A stretch of 49,820 bases of DNA from a virus. Location: IMG/VR virus record IMGVR_UViG_3300035670_000316, positions 1-49,820 of that record; one strand, given 5' to 3'. The translations under genes were made by a program, and so were the position numbers. Below are positions 15,963-23,973 of this stretch, in pieces (position 1 is the stretch's first letter; each line of letters begins with the position of its first letter). The notes beneath the pieces are model-generated. The model was not told where the DNA came from and ran no database searches. It was given only the letters and a program-made list of their open reading frames with translations.

Positions 15963-16715
15963 TTAAGGGTTTACAACAAATTTATATATTGGATAAGACC
16001 CACCAGGTTTAAAGTTAGTAGGAATATCTAAAATAAACTCTCCTCCACCTAGGTCTCTAGGGGCTAAAAATATACCTCCTATACTAGCTACAGCACCCGC
16101 TAATTTTTGTTCTCCTCCTTGCCCATTATCAGCAGCTCCAAAAGTTCTAATTAAAAAATCAGCTTGGTCCTCTGGATTTACGTAAATGTTAGGAGAATAA
16201 GACCCTGAGTTAGATGAATTATCTTCAGCTGTCCAATACCACCTTATATCTTTTAATCCACTTTCAGGGCCTATAACATAAGATCCTGTTAAAATTATAA
16301 TACCTCCTCCTAAACTAAAATCATAATTTCCGTCAATGGCTGTATCAAAGAAAAATGAAGGTAAAATTGTAGAACCTGTTCTGTTATTAAGAGCAACGCT
16401 ATATAAAGCTGATTGGGCGGCTTGGCCTCCTAAACAACCCTCATAAGCACTAGGTCCATTAGTTTCTTGAGCTGTTTTAAAAACAGTTGTAGCTAATTCA
16501 GATCCAGTAGCAAAAGTTAAACCATAATCATTGATAGGAGTGCCTTGAGTAGCTGCTAATGAACCAGAAACTCTCCAAAAGTTAGTAACTAAAGAAGAAG
16601 GGGTGGCAGTTATAAACCACTTTCTATCAGGATCGTTAACTACACCCGCTGTATTACTATCTAAAGATTGAGTGGGATACCAAAAAACATATCCAGTAGT
16701 TATATAGTTAGGCAT
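15963..16715 (-). CDS. Putative virion structural protein
   Basis: 250 residues, MPNYITTGYVFWYPTQSLDS at the start. It is rich in Gly, Ser, Thr, Asn and aromatics with low charge (GSYVIGPESGLKDIRWYWTAEDNSSNSGSYSP), like the other fibre or baseplate proteins of this genome. FVVNP ends the protein. Two terminator-like hairpins follow. It overlaps the upstream 86-aa gene by one base. No enzyme motif. It stands apart from the main baseplate block, among internal-protein genes. Confidence 0.6.
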   Translation of the reverse strand: MPNYITTGYVFWYPTQSLDSNTAGVVNDPDRKWFITATPSSLVTNFWRVSGSLAATQGTPINDYGLTFATGSELATTVFKTAQETNGPSAYEGCLGGQAAQSALYSVALNNRTGSTILPSFFFDTAIDGNYDFSLGGGIIILTGSYVIGPESGLKDIRWYWTAEDNSSNSGSYSPNIYVNPEDQADFLIRTFGAADNGQGGEQKLAGAVASIGGIFLAPRDLGGGEFILDIPTNFKPGGSYPIYKFVVNP

Positions 16716-16975
16716 TAGCTTTTATATATTTTAATTCTTAAGGGTCCTGTTCCTTTAATAGTTCGGTGCCACATATGTCGCGGTATAAATATAGGGCCTT
16801 TTAAGGGAAATGGCAACTGATTATCTAATTGAATTAACCAATCTGTTTCTCCTAGAATCTCGATTGTTCTATCTTCATCATCCCTATGCCACATTAACTC
16901 TATTGGGTCAATGTCTTCGGTAAATTCTCGGATGATGTATTTGTCTGTAACTTCTAGATCAGTGTATGGTTTCAT
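16715..16975 (-). CDS. Small cupin-like phage protein
   Basis: 86 residues. MWHRDDEDRTIEILG (28-42), WLIQLDNQLPFPL and IFIPRHMWHRTIKGTGPLRIKI form a double-stranded beta pattern with conserved WHRD and IPxxxWHR motifs. The two WHR motifs would place His residues together, as in a minimal cupin. I recall a family of 80-90-residue proteins with this WHRDxEDRxxEV...IPxxxxHR pattern in T4-like phages of aquatic bacteria, not characterised. It overlaps neighbours by 1 and 4 bases. Metal binding is a guess from the His spacing. Confidence 0.65.
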   Translation of the reverse strand: MKPYTDLEVTDKYIIREFTEDIDPIELMWHRDDEDRTIEILGETDWLIQLDNQLPFPLKGPIFIPRHMWHRTIKGTGPLRIKIYKS

Positions 16976-17241
16976 TCTCCTTTAGGCATAAACCAATTTG
17001 AACACCATTTTGAAGGGTCTTTGATTGGGTTACCATTATTGTCAACTAGTTCAGCTGGATCTTCTAAATCTGGGAATTGTTCTGAAATGTATTCTTGATA
17101 ATACTTGTTGGAACACATATGTTTTTCATCCTCCAAGTAATGGTATTTACAAACATGGCAACCAAAACCTACAGGAGAAAACATGTAGGGTGGGTAACTG
17201 CTTTCAGGAGACTCTTTTAAAAGATCTGTTAGCTTAATCAT
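16972..17241 (-). CDS. Four-cysteine protein with protease-type leader
   Basis: 89 residues. MIKLTDLLKESPESSYPP gives an LKE/S site at 8-11, the same leader form as the kinase at 27836-28639. The body has four Cys in CHVCKYHYLEDEKHMCSNKYY and KWCSNWFMPKG, a CxxC...C...C set that could bind zinc or an iron-sulfur cluster. YISEQFPDLEDPAELVDNNG lies between. Probably an internal head protein by leader and neighbourhood. What the Cys cluster binds cannot be told from sequence. Confidence 0.65.
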   Translation of the reverse strand: MIKLTDLLKESPESSYPPYMFSPVGFGCHVCKYHYLEDEKHMCSNKYYQEYISEQFPDLEDPAELVDNNGNPIKDPSKWCSNWFMPKGE

Positions 17242-17242
17242 A

Positions 17243-17866
17243 TCACCAAAAACCGCTAAAGTTAGACTTTAAACCAAGTAGTTTAGCATAGCGAGGTAAA
17301 CGACAAGACCAATATGAAGCTTTTGTTTTGTCGTTCTTTTGAGCACAATTGTGACGCTTAGCAAATGCTTGACGTGCTTTAGGGTTATTGATTTTAGCTT
17401 TTAAACCACCTGAACCAAAACGTACTGTTTTAATTTTCTTGGTTTTTGGGTCGCGAACGTATACTTTGTAAGCTTTACCACCTGAAGAAGAGCGCATTGG
17501 TTTACCAATTTTCTTTTTAGCTTCTTCCATCAACAGATTAAATTCTGTCTCGTTTAATTCAATTGGAAAATCTAATGGAACACGAGTTCCATCCTCTAAA
17601 GTACCAAAATGACCCAAATCTGTTTCAGTTAGTACCTCTAAATCGTCTCCTTGTACCTCAATGATGTTGCGGCTGTATAAAGCGCGTGCTTCAGCCCATA
17701 AATTAAAGTAACTATCAGAACCAGCACGGTACACATGTTCTGTAAGAGGTCGTGCGTTATCTAAGTGATATTTCAAACCCTCAGATAGGATTTCTTTTGG
17801 TGCTACACTTTCGTTTAGCATTACTGGTTTTTTATCCTCGCAAATATTACAGCCGCAGTCACACAT
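17243..17866 (-). CDS. Internal protein candidate with basic C-terminal domain
   Basis: 207 residues. It starts MCDCGCNICEDKK, with four Cys in the first nine residues. Two protease-type sites follow: LNE/S (17-20) and LSE/G (27-30). Middle section: RPLTEHVYRAGSDSYFNLWAEARALY and an acidic LxxTDLGxF...VPLDFPIE block. The C-terminal 80 residues are a basic domain (GKAYKVYVRDPKTKKIKTVRF, NNPKARQAFAKRHNCA, YWSCRLPRYAKLLG) that I recall as a recurrent module in T4-like phage head proteins. Likely cleaved and packaged, with the basic part contacting DNA. Confidence 0.7.
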   Translation of the reverse strand: MCDCGCNICEDKKPVMLNESVAPKEILSEGLKYHLDNARPLTEHVYRAGSDSYFNLWAEARALYSRNIIEVQGDDLEVLTETDLGHFGTLEDGTRVPLDFPIELNETEFNLLMEEAKKKIGKPMRSSSGGKAYKVYVRDPKTKKIKTVRFGSGGLKAKINNPKARQAFAKRHNCAQKNDKTKASYWSCRLPRYAKLLGLKSNFSGFW

Positions 17867-17867
17867 A

Positions 17868-18842
17868 TTATTTAAATAATCTAGGGAAGTTCATACCTAA
17901 TTCAGAAGAAGAAACGTAAACACCGTTTAGTATTTTTTCACTTTCTATAGCATCTACTACTGCATCATCCATAATGTAGAATTTACCTTGTCCGTTTTCG
18001 CTTACGTTAAGTACATATCCTACTTCTTTACCCATTCTAGGTTTTTTAAGTAGTTTAGTTTTTAAAATTTGCTTAAGTAGTTTACCTGCTCCTTCTTGTG
18101 GGCTTGCAGATGGTGCTAAATCTAATCTAGAATATAGAGCATCAATACGCTTATATAGTGGTTCAAAAGCATCTATGTCTCTTAATTGTTTGTTTTTTTC
18201 AAACATAGACATGATTTCAAAGGCTGGGAGGATATCGTTTCCTTTAAAGTTACCTGCGTTGATTGTAACATCTGATTCTTCATCGAATTTGCTGAATAGG
18301 GTTAAAATAGCTATTACACTATTTAATAATGCTATATTAGCTTTATCGCCAGCGAATTTACCTAAAGTAATATTAGATGTATCGTATGATTTAATTTCTA
18401 CTCCGTAACCATCAATGGTTAAATCAGGATCTTCTCCTTTTCTAGAGTCAGTAACGTTGTGTTTGTTAACGTTATATTCAAAAGCCCAGTAAGTAGCGAT
18501 TTCTCCTTTACCAGCACCTGCTGTAGGGACATCGCTGTCTTTTTTAAGTGGAAGGATTGGATATAATTTTTTCCAAATTTCTTCGTCTTCACCACTTAAA
18601 TTAAAATCTTCACCTAGCTTTAAAGGAGTATTACAAGTAGGAATTTTATCGCCTTCTTTTAAACCTAAAGCTTTATAGATTCTAACATTATAATTTACTT
18701 GTGCTTCGTTGACAATAACTTCACCCATAAAATCTTCAGCTAGTTCAAATAACATAGCTTTATCTTTTGGGTTATTAATATCAGGATATCCTTTTGGGAA
18801 TTTCCAAGCTACACTTTTAATGAATTTATCGAATTGATCCAT
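17868..18842 (-). CDS. Possible PD-(D/E)xK nuclease-fold protein
   Basis: 324 residues. KGEIATYWAFEYN (E114) followed by GEDPDLTIDGYGVEIKSYD has the order E...D(140)...E(149)-x-K(151) of the PD-(D/E)xK nuclease core. The remainder is mixed helical, with LLKQILKTKLLKKPRMG basic near 255-271. VNE/A at 44-47 is a protease-type site. It lies among candidate internal proteins, so it could be an injected nuclease or a nuclease-fold DNA binder. The match rests on one motif and spacing; activity is unproven. Confidence 0.55.
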   Translation of the reverse strand: MDQFDKFIKSVAWKFPKGYPDINNPKDKAMLFELAEDFMGEVIVNEAQVNYNVRIYKALGLKEGDKIPTCNTPLKLGEDFNLSGEDEEIWKKLYPILPLKKDSDVPTAGAGKGEIATYWAFEYNVNKHNVTDSRKGEDPDLTIDGYGVEIKSYDTSNITLGKFAGDKANIALLNSVIAILTLFSKFDEESDVTINAGNFKGNDILPAFEIMSMFEKNKQLRDIDAFEPLYKRIDALYSRLDLAPSASPQEGAGKLLKQILKTKLLKKPRMGKEVGYVLNVSENGQGKFYIMDDAVVDAIESEKILNGVYVSSSELGMNFPRLFK

Positions 18843-19285
18843 TATACTTCGGGTTCTGCTGCTGGTTCTTCTGCTGGTGTTTCTGGAGTTGCTGCTTCAG
18901 CTCCTTCCGCAGGTGCCTCCGCTTTGCTTCCGTAACGTAATATACGAGAGATAGATTCGCAAGCCGACTCTTCTTCGTTCAAATTAAGTAGATAGTATTT
19001 TTTACCTTCTACTTGAGCGATCCAGCTTTTGGGTGTGTAAATAAGATAGAAATCTTGTCCGTTTTTTAGATTGATACGGAAAGTAGTAGGACGAGGAGCA
19101 ACCCAATCAATTGAGGCTAAAAAGTAGTCGAAATCAGCAGATAACAGATCTACTATAACAGCTTTAAGTTCTGGGAATTTTGTTAGCTCATCGTACTCAG
19201 CAGCAGCAACGTCAGCCTTAAGTCTACCTCTGTAGACATCCTTGGCTAACGTTCTAATTTTGGCTACGAGTTCTTCACGAGTCAT
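18842..19285 (-). CDS. Hypothetical head-region protein with acidic tail
   Basis: 147 residues. An N-terminal helix MTREELVAKIRTLAKDVYRGR is followed by a compact middle (DYFLASIDWVAPRPTTFRINLKNG, FYLIYTPKSWIAQVEGKKYYLL). The last 28 residues are a low-complexity Ala/Pro/Glu tail (EAPAEGAEAATPETPAEEP). It overlaps both neighbours by one base. The tail resembles flexible linkers of scaffold-associated proteins. Not recognised. Confidence 0.6.
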   Translation of the reverse strand: MTREELVAKIRTLAKDVYRGRLKADVAAAEYDELTKFPELKAVIVDLLSADFDYFLASIDWVAPRPTTFRINLKNGQDFYLIYTPKSWIAQVEGKKYYLLNLNEEESACESISRILRYGSKAEAPAEGAEAATPETPAEEPAAEPEV

Positions 19286-20484
19286 TATCCTCTAGCTTTT
19301 TGTTTTGCGGTTGGACCTTTACCACCACCTTTTGCTTTGTATGAAGCTACAGCACCAGCGATTGCTTTAGCTGCTTTTTCTGATTTGCCTTGTTTTTTAA
19401 GTTTACCAACAAGTTTTTCGAATGATTCGTCTACTTGGATTACTCCTTTACTAACTAATTCTCTTGCTCTGTCGGCTACGTTTGATTTTTTTAATCCGTA
19501 TTTACGTGATAGCTTTTCACCGAATTTATTTTCCAAATCATTATACGACATCTTACCTAATTCTTCTCCACTTACACCTGCACTTTTTGCAAAATCTTTT
19601 AGGAATTTGAAATAAGTTTCTTTAGCGTTGTCTGTTCTAGAAGCTTTGGTAGCGAACATATCTACTTGATTTTCGTCTAACTCAGCAGTAGCTTTTTTAA
19701 AGTAGCCTTTTGGTAAACCTTCGTCTACACCTACATTATCTAAAGCACCTGACATATCAATAGCACCTACCATAGCATCGATTTCTGGTTCTTTTGTTTC
19801 GAAATCAAGGTAGTGTTTAGCACTAGAGATCATTTCTTTTGCCTTGATGATTTTTGACTGCCACCAGTGTGGAAAATCAACTTCACCCATACCTTCGAAC
19901 TGATCTACCATCTGGTAAAGTTCCATAGCGTATTTTCCAATACGGTATAGGTCGCCTTTAAGCATGTGTGGTTCGTTGTCGGTATGGCCTAGGTCAAGAT
20001 CTTCTTCTAGGTTTGGATCTTCATAGTCTTCCATATCAACGTCAAAGTCTTTAAGAGCAACTACTACTGTTTGGTCACCTACTCTTACAGCTACAGAGCC
20101 GTTTTTCTTTAGAAGATCATGGTCTTTATCTGTTAAGACAATAGCTTGATTAATGGCTTCTTCCATTTTACCCTTAGCTTTAGAGATAATGGCTTTTTGC
20201 AAACCATCTGGGAGATTCTTTTGACCACCTTTTAAAGCTGGGTCGTTATCGAATTCTTTGGAAAAGCCTGCTTTTTCCTGCATTAAAGCTGCTCTTACTA
20301 GCTCTTTTAGATTTGTTTTTTCCATTTGTGTTTCTGCTACTTTTTTTGCTATGTTAGTGGCGCGACCATACATTACTTTTTCTGCATCTGGACCATAACG
20401 CTTAACAAGACTACGCTTGTTTTTCTTCATCTTTTGGATGACGTCTTCGCGTTTGGCGAGTTCAGCTGCGGAAAGTTTTGCCAT
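19285..20484 (-). CDS. Large modular internal protein candidate
   Basis: 399 residues. The N-terminus includes KRYGPDAEKVMYGRATNIAKK (about 29-49), a short module found in many aquatic T4-like phage proteins. The middle has DLGHTDNEPHMLKGDLYRIGKYA with FPHWWQSKIIKAKEMISSAKHYLDFE (about 175-230), another recurrent module. The C-terminus is basic: FEKLVGKLKKQGKSEKAAKAIAG and GPTAKQKARG. These modules occur in different combinations in related phages, as recalled. No enzyme residues. Position and basic tail suggest a DNA-associated head protein. Confidence 0.68.
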   Translation of the reverse strand: MAKLSAAELAKREDVIQKMKKNKRSLVKRYGPDAEKVMYGRATNIAKKVAETQMEKTNLKELVRAALMQEKAGFSKEFDNDPALKGGQKNLPDGLQKAIISKAKGKMEEAINQAIVLTDKDHDLLKKNGSVAVRVGDQTVVVALKDFDVDMEDYEDPNLEEDLDLGHTDNEPHMLKGDLYRIGKYAMELYQMVDQFEGMGEVDFPHWWQSKIIKAKEMISSAKHYLDFETKEPEIDAMVGAIDMSGALDNVGVDEGLPKGYFKKATAELDENQVDMFATKASRTDNAKETYFKFLKDFAKSAGVSGEELGKMSYNDLENKFGEKLSRKYGLKKSNVADRARELVSKGVIQVDESFEKLVGKLKKQGKSEKAAKAIAGAVASYKAKGGGKGPTAKQKARG

Positions 20485-20490
20485 TTTATT

Positions 20491-20880
20491 TTAAATTAAT
20501 CCAGCTTTTTCAAAAACTGTATCATCAAATATGTTTATCCAATTGGCTTGAATATAACCAACTTCACTCATATCATCTATCAAATTAATAGCAAAGTCAC
20601 TATAATCGTCCTTGCTAATATCTTTACCTTCAGGAAATTCAGATTTGAAGTCATCTAATACACTTTCATCTTCATAGCTCTCTATAATGTCCAATACATC
20701 TTTATAAGAGGCTACAGCAGGTGCATTCTTAAAAGCATCATTTAAATCAACTTCTTCTGTGTCTTCATCATAATAATCATCAATATTAAATCCTTCACTT
20801 ATATTTATTTTGGTTTCAGTGATGATGCCCGCTAGTTTTTGCATACGGGTAAATTCTTCGGATAAGATTTGTTTTTTCAT
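20491..20880 (-). CDS. Small acidic internal protein candidate
   Basis: 129 residues from the ATG at 20880, chosen because MKKQILSEEFTRMQKLAGII is a recurrent leader and the longer frame would overlap the histone-like gene. ITE/T at 20-23 and ISE/G at 27-30 are protease-type sites. The mature part would be acidic (DDYYDEDTEEVDLNDAF, YEDESVLDDFKSEFPEG). The start is one base downstream of the stop of the 57-aa gene. Probably an internal protein; function unknown. Confidence 0.72.
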   Translation of the reverse strand: MKKQILSEEFTRMQKLAGIITETKINISEGFNIDDYYDEDTEEVDLNDAFKNAPAVASYKDVLDIIESYEDESVLDDFKSEFPEGKDISKDDYSDFAINLIDDMSEVGYIQANWINIFDDTVFEKAGLI

Positions 20881-20881
20881 T

Positions 20882-21055
20882 TTATTTTGCTTTATCTTCA
20901 GCAGTAGATGCTTTACGATATTCGGTTGCAAGCTTTTTAAGCTCACCAGCTGCTTTACGAGCGCGTCCGTGAGCTGCTTTAGCTGATTTGTGATGTTCGA
21001 TAGTTAGGGTTTCTAAAACCGCTACCATTTTATCGTGTAGTTCTTGTGATGTCAT
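20882..21055 (-). CDS. Histone H1/Hc1-like small basic protein
   Basis: 57 residues, short enough to be missed by usual length cut-offs. It starts MTSQELHDKMVAVLETLTIE and continues with a Lys/Ala/Arg-rich helix: KSAKAAHGRARKAAGELKKL then TEYRKASTAEDKAK. The pattern KAA-x-RARKA-x-x-L-x-KL-x-x-EYRK-S matches the small Hc1-type histone-like proteins known in Bacteroidota and Chlamydiae. Such proteins bind and condense DNA. It sits between two candidate internal head proteins with almost no gap, suggesting a packaged or DNA-organising role. The family call is by eye and should be profile-tested. Confidence 0.68.
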   Translation of the reverse strand: MTSQELHDKMVAVLETLTIEHHKSAKAAHGRARKAAGELKKLATEYRKASTAEDKAK

Positions 21056-21059
21056 AATA

Positions 21060-21596
21060 TTAACCGTTTAATCTGTTCCATAATGGGAAAGCTACGCTTT
21101 CGTCTACTTTTGCTCTTGTTGGCTCGTCTCCTGCAACTACGAAGTCGCGAGTGAAGAATGTGATTGTATTACCAACCTGAGTGATGAATTTTTGGTCACC
21201 AAACTCTTCAGCTTGTGCTCTTAGAGTTTCGAGTGTGTCAAGGATTTTTCTTGTGTCTTGTGGGAGTGAAGATAGAGAAACAATTTTCTTGTCTACTACG
21301 ATTGAGTCATTTGCTGTTTCTTCTTCACCACCATCTGTAGTTTCTTCTTCAGCGTCAACGTCAACGTCTACTTCTTCCTCTTCTTCTTCGTCTTGTTCGT
21401 TTAACGATACTTCTTCTTCAGAAAGGCGAGCTAACATTTCGTCAAGATCTTCTTCGTACATGTCTTCTGCTTCGTCAACTTTAGGAGAGTACAGGGATGC
21501 TATAGCTGGAGCTGCATCATCGTCTTGATCCGTAGTAAAGTCTGCCTCTGATAAGTAAGCAGCCTTGATCATTTCTTTTAATTCTGATATTTTCAT
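21060..21596 (-). CDS. Acidic internal/core protein candidate
   Basis: 178 residues. Leader MKISELKEMIKAAYLSEADF gives LSE/A at 15-18. A highly acidic middle contains LNE/Q at 65-68 followed by a Glu run, the same LNEQ-acidic junction as in the scaffold (125-126). The C-terminal 70 residues look globular (IVSLSSLPQDTRKILDTLETL, GDQKFITQVGNTITFF, SVAFPLWNRL). Release of the acidic piece by the protease would mirror small acidic peptides known from T4 heads. A TATTTATAA element is 21 nt upstream. Confidence 0.7.
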   Translation of the reverse strand: MKISELKEMIKAAYLSEADFTTDQDDDAAPAIASLYSPKVDEAEDMYEEDLDEMLARLSEEEVSLNEQDEEEEEEVDVDVDAEEETTDGGEEETANDSIVVDKKIVSLSSLPQDTRKILDTLETLRAQAEEFGDQKFITQVGNTITFFTRDFVVAGDEPTRAKVDESVAFPLWNRLNG

Positions 21597-21617
21597 TGCA
21601 ATGAATTTGAGTATATG

Positions 21618-21626
21618 TTATAAATA
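21618..21626 (-). promoter_or_regulatory. Intergenic TTATAAATA element
   Basis: Coding-strand ATATTTATAAC, 21 nt before the ATG at 21596 and 15 nt after the previous stop. This spacing would leave a short untranslated leader. Confidence 0.55.
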
Positions 21627-21641
21627 TATAAAATTTTGTTA

Positions 21642-22226
21642 TTATGTCATAAGACTTTTAATAGCTGGGAAGGCATTAAGAATAGCTTCGTCACTTTTAG
21701 CTATAGTTTTTAAAGATGTTAAAGCTCCTTTAAACCAGTCAGCTTTACCTAAACTTTCAATGGCACTTGCTCCATAACCTGCTGCCATACTAGCAATCAC
21801 AATAGCATAAATAGCTTGGGTTGTTGCTTCTAATTTAGCAGAATCTTTAATAAAAAACGCTAAAACACGTTTGATAGGTGCTTGGAATGCTTTTTCATTA
21901 TCGTGAGCCCAATGATGAACTTTTTCAGCAAAATCTTCACCTTTTTTCCAATTTAGTTTTTTCATTAACTTAGCAGCCATTTTAGAAATAAATCCTATAA
22001 CAGCATTACCTGTTAAAACTGCTGCTATAATTGAGGTTACAACGGCTTCATCTAATTGTCCTTTATCTCCTTGCTTAGCTTTAAGTTCTTTACCTAAAGT
22101 AGAAGCAATTCCATTAGCTACAGACATTAACTCAGAATCAAATGCTTTTTCTTCAGGAGTATTATCTTGAATTTCCTCTAAAAGAGGATTATTAGCTAAA
22201 TATTTTTTTAAATCAAATGTATTCAT
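21642..22226 (-). CDS. Internal protein candidate with two hydrophobic helices
   Basis: 194 residues. Leader MNTFDLKKYLANNPLLEEIQ; LDE/A further on (GQLDEAVV, about 57-64) is protease-type. Immediately after that site comes a hydrophobic helix AVVTSIIAAVLTGNAVIGFI, and a second, AIYAIVIASMAAGYGASAI, is at about 138-156. Between them is a basic amphipathic stretch (KMAAKLMKKLNWKKG). A cleaved product starting with a membrane helix could act on the host membrane during injection; this is speculative. Conserved in aquatic T4-like phages as I recall, without known function. Confidence 0.65.
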   Translation of the reverse strand: MNTFDLKKYLANNPLLEEIQDNTPEEKAFDSELMSVANGIASTLGKELKAKQGDKGQLDEAVVTSIIAAVLTGNAVIGFISKMAAKLMKKLNWKKGEDFAEKVHHWAHDNEKAFQAPIKRVLAFFIKDSAKLEATTQAIYAIVIASMAAGYGASAIESLGKADWFKGALTSLKTIAKSDEAILNAFPAIKSLMT

Positions 22227-22238
22227 TTTTATAATTAT

Positions 22239-22520
22239 TTATTTTCTAAAGCGTACTTTTGCTTTAGGTGTATTAGATACAAACTGTTTACCTTTTTTAC
22301 TACCTGCTACTTTTTTTCTTGCAGTAGCTGCTCTTTGTGCTTTAGTTAAACGTTGAGCTTTTGCTTTTGGTAAGCAACGTGTTGTTGCTTTGCCTGGTTT
22401 CATAGTACCACAAGGACCGGTTATGTTACCCGCAGTATCGATACGCACCCAGTTCTCTTTTTTGAACCAGTCGCGTAGTGATTCTGTGATTATCTCTTGT
22501 AGGCGTTCTTGAGTTATCAT
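22239..22520 (-). CDS. Small basic protein (DUF6321-like)
   Basis: 93 residues. Leader MITQERLQEIITESLRDWFKK with ITE/S at 11-14. Then come NWVRIDTAGNITGPCGTMKP and a strongly basic region TRCLPKAKAQRLTKAQRAAT with ARKKVAGSKKGK. The combination (WVRIDTxGNIxGPCGT, RCLPKAKAQxLTKAQRAATARKK) matches a family I recall as DUF6321. The high Lys/Arg content suggests DNA binding in the head. It overlaps the next upstream gene by 4 bases. Confidence 0.75.
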   Translation of the reverse strand: MITQERLQEIITESLRDWFKKENWVRIDTAGNITGPCGTMKPGKATTRCLPKAKAQRLTKAQRAATARKKVAGSKKGKQFVSNTPKAKVRFRK

Positions 22521-23428
22521 CCCTTCATTTGTCCTTTACATACTTTAACAGCACGGCCTGAAAGATAGGCAGATGATTTTTCACCAGCAGCCATTCTTTT
22601 CTTGATATATGCTTTACCTTTTGGGCAAAGTTCCTCGTAGATAACACCTTCACCTAAACGTGTAGTTTCGTCAATATCGTCTACGTTAGCAATTTTCATC
22701 AAGATTTTGTTTAAAACATCGGGTGTTAAACCTTTTGTTTTACCCCCTGGAAATTCAGGATCATCTTTTAGATATTTTGAGTAGCCCTCTTCTTCTTTGA
22801 TTTCAACGTCTGGGTCAAGTGCTCTGTAAGCATCTTCAAGGGCTTTTTTTAAGATATCAATAGCGGGTTTATTGTCTTGTCTTTTAGAAAAAATTTGAGC
22901 GGCTAGTTTAGCTGCTAAAGCCTCGATTTGATTTTTTGGAACTAAACGAACCTCATCTACTTGTTGAGTTTCTCCAACTAAAGAATTGTAATCGTCCATT
23001 GAAAGAAGACCTCTTAACTTAACGGCCTCTATAGCGCGTTCTGTTACCTCGTGTAGATCAACATCTTCAGCTGCGTCTTCTTTTGCCCATTCTAACATAC
23101 GAAGGAAAAGAGGAACATCCATAGCGATAATGTCTGTTGGGTCTTCTTCTTGTTCGTTTAGATACTGATTAGAATTTTCGATGTATAAAGTATTAGCTTC
23201 ATCACCTTGACCATCAATGTATCTAAGTTTAACTCTATAAACTAAATCGTCGCTAGCATAATCTGCTTTGGATATATCTATAATTTCGCCTTCTGTTCCG
23301 TAAGGGAATTCAAAGCTTGGGAAGGATGCAGGGTTGATTTTGATAGTATCTCCTAGTGATAATTCTCTACCTTCAAATTCGCTTATAGGTCTAGAAAAAA
23401 ATTCTTGTACTTTTTTTAAGTCTTCCAT
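22517..23428 (-). CDS. Internal protein candidate with conserved C-terminal Cys module
   Basis: 303 residues. N-terminus MEDLKKVQEFFSRPISEFEG; an SH3-like beta segment LSLGDTIKINPASFPSFEFPYG with GEIIDI near 24-52; LNE/Q at 90-93 before an acidic patch. A conserved helical part, FLRMLEWAKEDAAEDVDLHEV, follows. The C-terminus LCPKGKAYIKKRMAAGEKSS continuing to GRAVKVCKGQMKG carries two Cys and many Lys and is a recurrent end module in related phages. Likely cleaved into pieces, with the basic end binding DNA. No enzymatic motif. Confidence 0.66.
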   Translation of the reverse strand: MEDLKKVQEFFSRPISEFEGRELSLGDTIKINPASFPSFEFPYGTEGEIIDISKADYASDDLVYRVKLRYIDGQGDEANTLYIENSNQYLNEQEEDPTDIIAMDVPLFLRMLEWAKEDAAEDVDLHEVTERAIEAVKLRGLLSMDDYNSLVGETQQVDEVRLVPKNQIEALAAKLAAQIFSKRQDNKPAIDILKKALEDAYRALDPDVEIKEEEGYSKYLKDDPEFPGGKTKGLTPDVLNKILMKIANVDDIDETTRLGEGVIYEELCPKGKAYIKKRMAAGEKSSAYLSGRAVKVCKGQMKG

Positions 23429-23430
23429 TA

Positions 23431-23973
23431 TTACATCATTTTAGCTAATTCGGGGTTCTTTAAAGCGTAATAACGGAACAATGCTTTACCTAAAGTAGCT
23501 CTTACTTTATTTGAAACATAGTCTTGGAAAGGAACACCCTCTAAATCAGCATCAATCAAGTCATTGAGCTCATCCATCATTTGTCTTGATTTACCGGGTT
23601 GTCCCTCGTATTTGTCAGCAATAGCTTTAATGCTTGCTTTATGTTTGTCTAAAATTTCTCTTGCTTTAGCAGTTGCTGCTGAAAGTGCTTCTGGTGAGTC
23701 TGGGTAATCGTCTGCTACTTCATTTACAGATTCGTTCATACCTAATTCGGCATGAAGAATTCTCATAAAATCTTTTATTTGATCTGATGAAAACCCACTA
23801 TTAAGATCTTTTTCTGTACCTTTAAGAAATTTAGCTATAGCTTTAGCTAGATTAGGATATGATGGATCAACATCATATATAAGGTCATGTATTTTATCTA
23901 CTTCACTTTCTTGAAGAAGACCTGCTTCCGCTAGGTAGCGTCTTTTGTTCCATTTGTGTACGTTGAAGCTCAT
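23431..23973 (-). CDS. Internal protein candidate, helical
   Basis: 180 residues. Leader MSFNVHKWNKRRYLAEAGLL, with LAE/A at 14-17 and LQE/S at 20-23. The rest is helical and mixed charge (IHDLIYDVDPSYPNLAKAIA, REILDKHKASIKAIADKYEG, VRATLGKALFRYYALKN). It overlaps the following upstream small gene by 71 bases in a different frame, unusual for this compact genome. Function unknown. Confidence 0.65.
   Translation of the reverse strand: MSFNVHKWNKRRYLAEAGLLQESEVDKIHDLIYDVDPSYPNLAKAIAKFLKGTEKDLNSGFSSDQIKDFMRILHAELGMNESVNEVADDYPDSPEALSAATAKAREILDKHKASIKAIADKYEGQPGKSRQMMDELNDLIDADLEGVPFQDYVSNKVRATLGKALFRYYALKNPELAKMM

Noticed and set aside
20881-20946. Upstream start for the acidic protein at 20491
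   Set aside because: The extension overlaps the histone-like gene, and the conserved MKKQILSEE leader starts at 20880.
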